A stretch of 64,000 bases of DNA from GCA-1730015 sp964583825 (GTDB taxonomy: Bacteria; Pseudomonadota; Gammaproteobacteria; Granulosicoccales; Granulosicoccaceae): the NCBI GenBank assembly GCA_964583825.1, contig CAZOXM010000001.1:1-64000 (forward strand), given 5' to 3'. The notes under the pieces were generated by a model. That model was not told where the DNA came from, searched no databases, and saw nothing but the letters and a program-made list of their open reading frames with translations. Both the position numbers and the translations under genes were made by a program. Position 1 is the first letter of the stretch; every line of letters begins with the position of its first letter. Below are positions 61,739 to 64,000 of this stretch, in pieces.

Positions 61739-62370
61739 GCGTGGCTCTGCTCCTGATGCGTGCTGTCGTTCAACTTACTTCCGGTATCCGCGTGTCGTGG
61801 TTCAAAATATGGCCCGATCTGCGAGGAATAACACAGCGCCGTCCGGGTACGGGAAACTTACCCACTTGCACGGTTCAGCACAAGTTTTGTTGCCCCATTT
61901 TGGTGTATCGGTTGACAGAAGATTACGTTGAATGCCGGGTCCGGGAAAAGCCACAGATGTATCGCTGTACCTCCCTGCGTTCCGGAAAGTGCGGTGCCAC
62001 ATGCAGGTCCGGCTCGTCGCGACTGTGAGCAGGCCGGGTGTGATTGACCGTCGGCTGTTGCTGATGCATCAAGCTCGGTATCTTGTTCTCGGCAGAATAT
62101 GTGTTGTTCGATTAACGCATAGTCAATCCGGAGTCACAGTTGGCATAATAGCGGCCGATATACTGATGGTTCGGCGGGTTGGGAAGTACCGGGTCGAATC
62201 ATGCGCCCGCTAATCGGGCACAAGCTTGCCAGGCCCAGAGCGCAGACGGTTGCACGACGATGGTTGCTGCCTGCCAAAAGCGCCTGGCGGGGTTGCCCCG
62301 TCTGAAAGACACCACCACTAAAAGTCACCACCACTAACGCTAAGCGCTACTGTTACATTTGATTCCCACT
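61739..62370. other. Intergenic region upstream of RIFT-barrel gene
   Basis: This 632 bp gap separates the ligase from the divergent partial gene. Short plus-strand frames show no family. It contains a small GC hairpin (CGGGG 62288-62292, CCCCG 62296-62300) and two copies of CACCACCACTAA (62310-62321 and 62326-62337), 16 bp apart, just upstream of the next gene. No tRNA or riboswitch is seen. Confidence 0.45.
62310..62337 (+). promoter_or_regulatory. Direct repeat CACCACCACTAA
   Basis: Two identical 12 bp copies (62310-62321, 62326-62337), 4 bases apart, lie 34-61 bp upstream of the next start. Tandem spacing of 16 bp suits a regulator binding one face of the helix; no factor is assigned. 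Confidence 0.35.
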
Positions 62371-64000
62371 GTGAACGCCGACCAGTCGATTCCGATTAAC
62401 CTGATTGATACCAGCGACCATCACGTGCCAGGTGTGGTTGTCGCCGGTGTGCCGTTGCCGCCGGGTTATTTGCATGATGAAAATGATGCAGTTGTTCTGA
62501 CCGGGGACAAACAACACCATCTGCCAGCCGAACTGGCGGCGACATCACGCTGGCCGGATGGCAGTATCCGGTGGTGCCTGCTGAAAGTGTTGCTCAGTAA
62601 TGAGCCGGAGATGATGTGGCTCGAAAAGGCTGCCGGTCACAGACAGGCAGACGTGGTGCGAATTCTTGGTGAGGAGTCTATCGACGTTCTTGATGGTGAG
62701 CTTTGCTACCGGTTCGCGCGCCATTCATTATTTCCGACGATCAGCGATGCAGACTCCACGATTGTTGATGGCAAAGCCGACTTGTTGCTCACCGGCGAAG
62801 ACGGGCGGCTGATGTCACTGGATTTTGACTCCCCTGAACTCATCGCGTCTGATCGACTTTCGGCCACCGTAGCAGTCAGGGGCTGCCTGTCGGACACTCC
62901 GGGTCAGGCATTGAATATTCTGCTGCGCTACGACATCTTTGCCGCTCGAGACATGGTGCTGACCTGCGAGATCCACAATCCGGATCGCGCGCTGCACCCT
63001 GAGGGTATCTGGGATCTCGGTGATGCGGGATCTGTGTTGTTCAGTGCGCTGAGCCTGGCAGTTGAAAGATTTGCAGGTTCTACCGCGCATGTGCAGTTCG
63101 AGCGAGGTGGCCCGTGGTATGAGCAGCCCACTTTTTCGCTCTATCAGGCATCGAGCGGTGGCGATCACTGGAATTGTCCAGCGCACGTGAACAGGTTTAA
63201 TAAATCGACGGTTGCTTTCAGGGGCTACCGTGCCACTCAGTCAGACGGTACAGTAATCGAAGGTGACCGGGCGGTACCTTCGCTGATCTTCGACGACGGC
63301 GCAGGAAGATTGATGTCGGTTACCCCGATTCAATTTTGGCAGAATTTCCCCGGGAAAATAGCGTGCAGTGATCAGGATGTTGAACTGTGTTTTTTTCCGC
63401 CCATGAACGGTGACTGCCACGAAATGCAGGGAGGTGAGCGCAAACAACATCGCATTCACTTTTCTTTTGCGGGCGACCTTAGTCAGGCAAAGGCATCTGC
63501 GCATAAAGTGCCGGGGGGCAGGCCGTTGAGGATTGACCGGCGTTTCTTCGCAGCACACGATGTGCTGGGTCAGCCGGTGGCAGAGGAACCGGGTCGGTAC
63601 GAAAAACTACTGGTGCCGTCACTGAGTGATGTTTCGGGTTTTTTTGCCAAGCGAGAAGCACAGGATGAGTACGGGTGGCGTCACTTCGGTGATGTGGTTG
63701 CTGATCATGAGACGCTGTATCACGAAGGCGATGCCTACTTCATATCCCACTACAACAACCAGTATGACTGTATCCATGGTTTTGCACGCCAGTACTTGTT
63801 GTCCGGTGATGCGAGATGGTATCGCTTGATGGAGGAACTCGCACAGCACGTGCTTGATATTGACATCTACCGTACAAATGAGGACAGGGCAGAGTACAAT
63901 TACGGTTTGTTCTGGCACACAGACCATTACCGCAGTGCCTCAACTTCCACGCACCGGACTTACTCACGCGATCACTACCCTTCCGACTGGACCGGAGCAA
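62371..64000 (+). CDS. PcRGLX/YetA-like RIFT-barrel protein (partial)
   Basis: The frame is open from GTG 62371 (or TTG 62359) to the window edge, 543 residues so far. It begins INLIDTSDHHVPGVVVAGVPLPPGYL, then SRWPDGSIRWCLLK near residue 64. The pattern of GVPLPPG, then a bare WPDGSIRW, matches the N-terminal RIFT barrel of exo-rhamnogalacturonan lyase-like (PcRGLX/YetA) proteins. No signal peptide is seen. Later segments (HFGDVVADHE, FISHYNNQYDCIHGFARQYLLSGDARWY) fit the alpha/alpha barrel of such lyases. It lies beside the polysaccharide cluster and could trim or recycle the polymer; this is inference. The 3' end is missing. Confidence 0.75.
   Translation, partial: MNADQSIPINLIDTSDHHVPGVVVAGVPLPPGYLHDENDAVVLTGDKQHHLPAELAATSRWPDGSIRWCLLKVLLSNEPEMMWLEKAAGHRQADVVRILGEESIDVLDGELCYRFARHSLFPTISDADSTIVDGKADLLLTGEDGRLMSLDFDSPELIASDRLSATVAVRGCLSDTPGQALNILLRYDIFAARDMVLTCEIHNPDRALHPEGIWDLGDAGSVLFSALSLAVERFAGSTAHVQFERGGPWYEQPTFSLYQASSGGDHWNCPAHVNRFNKSTVAFRGYRATQSDGTVIEGDRAVPSLIFDDGAGRLMSVTPIQFWQNFPGKIACSDQDVELCFFPPMNGDCHEMQGGERKQHRIHFSFAGDLSQAKASAHKVPGGRPLRIDRRFFAAHDVLGQPVAEEPGRYEKLLVPSLSDVSGFFAKREAQDEYGWRHFGDVVADHETLYHEGDAYFISHYNNQYDCIHGFARQYLLSGDARWYRLMEELAQHVLDIDIYRTNEDRAEYNYGLFWHTDHYRSASTSTHRTYSRDHYPSDWTGA

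Noticed and set aside
62180..62220. GGGTCGAATCATGCG as a possible tRNA T-arm
   Set aside because: No acceptor, D or anticodon arms can be built around it.

Overview
The window is a 64 kb stretch of a bacterial chromosome, almost certainly from a marine-type gammaproteobacterium. It carries HexR next to Zwf and Edd/Eda, a HexR-type operator pair, a YeaQ/GlsB membrane protein, a RimK fusion, ProQ-domain and YbjQ proteins, and an exopolysaccharide cluster of the XrtA/PEP-CTERM-associated type. No close genus can be named from sequence alone. One run of exactly 100 Ns (59716-59815) shows that it is a scaffold from a draft assembly. I see no tRNA, rRNA, CRISPR array, prophage or complete insertion sequence; one MITE-like element is present.

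Layout. 0.2-2 kb: a single-chain acetate kinase-PduL phosphotransacylase fusion. 2-6.4 kb: a BON-OmpA protein and a giant membrane-anchored coiled-coil protein, one operon. 6.5-10.3 kb: a zinc alcohol dehydrogenase, a histidine phosphatase, and a YbjQ-YbjQ-M48 peptidase operon. 10.4-16.3 kb: the Entner-Doudoroff block (edd-eda divergent from zwf, then hexR) with two HexR operators between edd and zwf. 16.3-19.5 kb: an alpha/beta hydrolase, then a calcium-repeat surface protein with a C-terminal sorting-like tail and a lipoprotein. 19.5-24.3 kb: a hybrid histidine kinase with two Hpt domains and a REC-GGDEF-EAL partner. 24.8-29.8 kb: threonine synthase, a RimB/RimK-type fusion, a NUDIX hydrolase and an M20 amidohydrolase. 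29.8-30 kb: a 156 bp MITE-like inverted repeat. 30-38 kb: a secreted SGNH esterase, an MBL hydrolase, dapA, an AI-2E/PerM-type permease, proS, a DsbA/FrnE-like protein with an in-frame TGA at its catalytic cysteine, and a ClpP-like protease. 38-44.4 kb: an AroQ-like protein of unknown role and a tightly coupled sugar-acid catabolic operon. 44.4-48.3 kb: a GlnT-type glutamine synthetase with a MetX-like hydrolase, a ProQ-domain protein and a GlsB-like protein. 48.3-64 kb: the exopolysaccharide cluster, ending in a partial RIFT-barrel (PcRGLX/YetA-like) protein cut by the window edge.

How it works together. Central carbon genes dominate the left half: glucose-6-phosphate enters the Entner-Doudoroff route through Zwf, Edd and Eda under HexR, and acetate overflow or uptake can pass through the AckA-PduL fusion. 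The sugar-acid operon (IlvD/EDD dehydratase, DenD-like dehydrogenase, UxaA-like dehydratase) probably feeds the same trunk. The right end builds, exports and modifies an exopolysaccharide; the XrtA exosortase and FemAB genes that normally sit inside such a cluster are not at their usual place.

The best candidates for something new are the putative selenocysteine-containing DsbA/FrnE protein (TGA at 36727-36729 with a SECIS-like hairpin at the right distance) and the AckA-PduL fusion. The BON-OmpA/coiled-coil pair, the YbjQ/M48 operon and the MITE-like element also deserve a second look.
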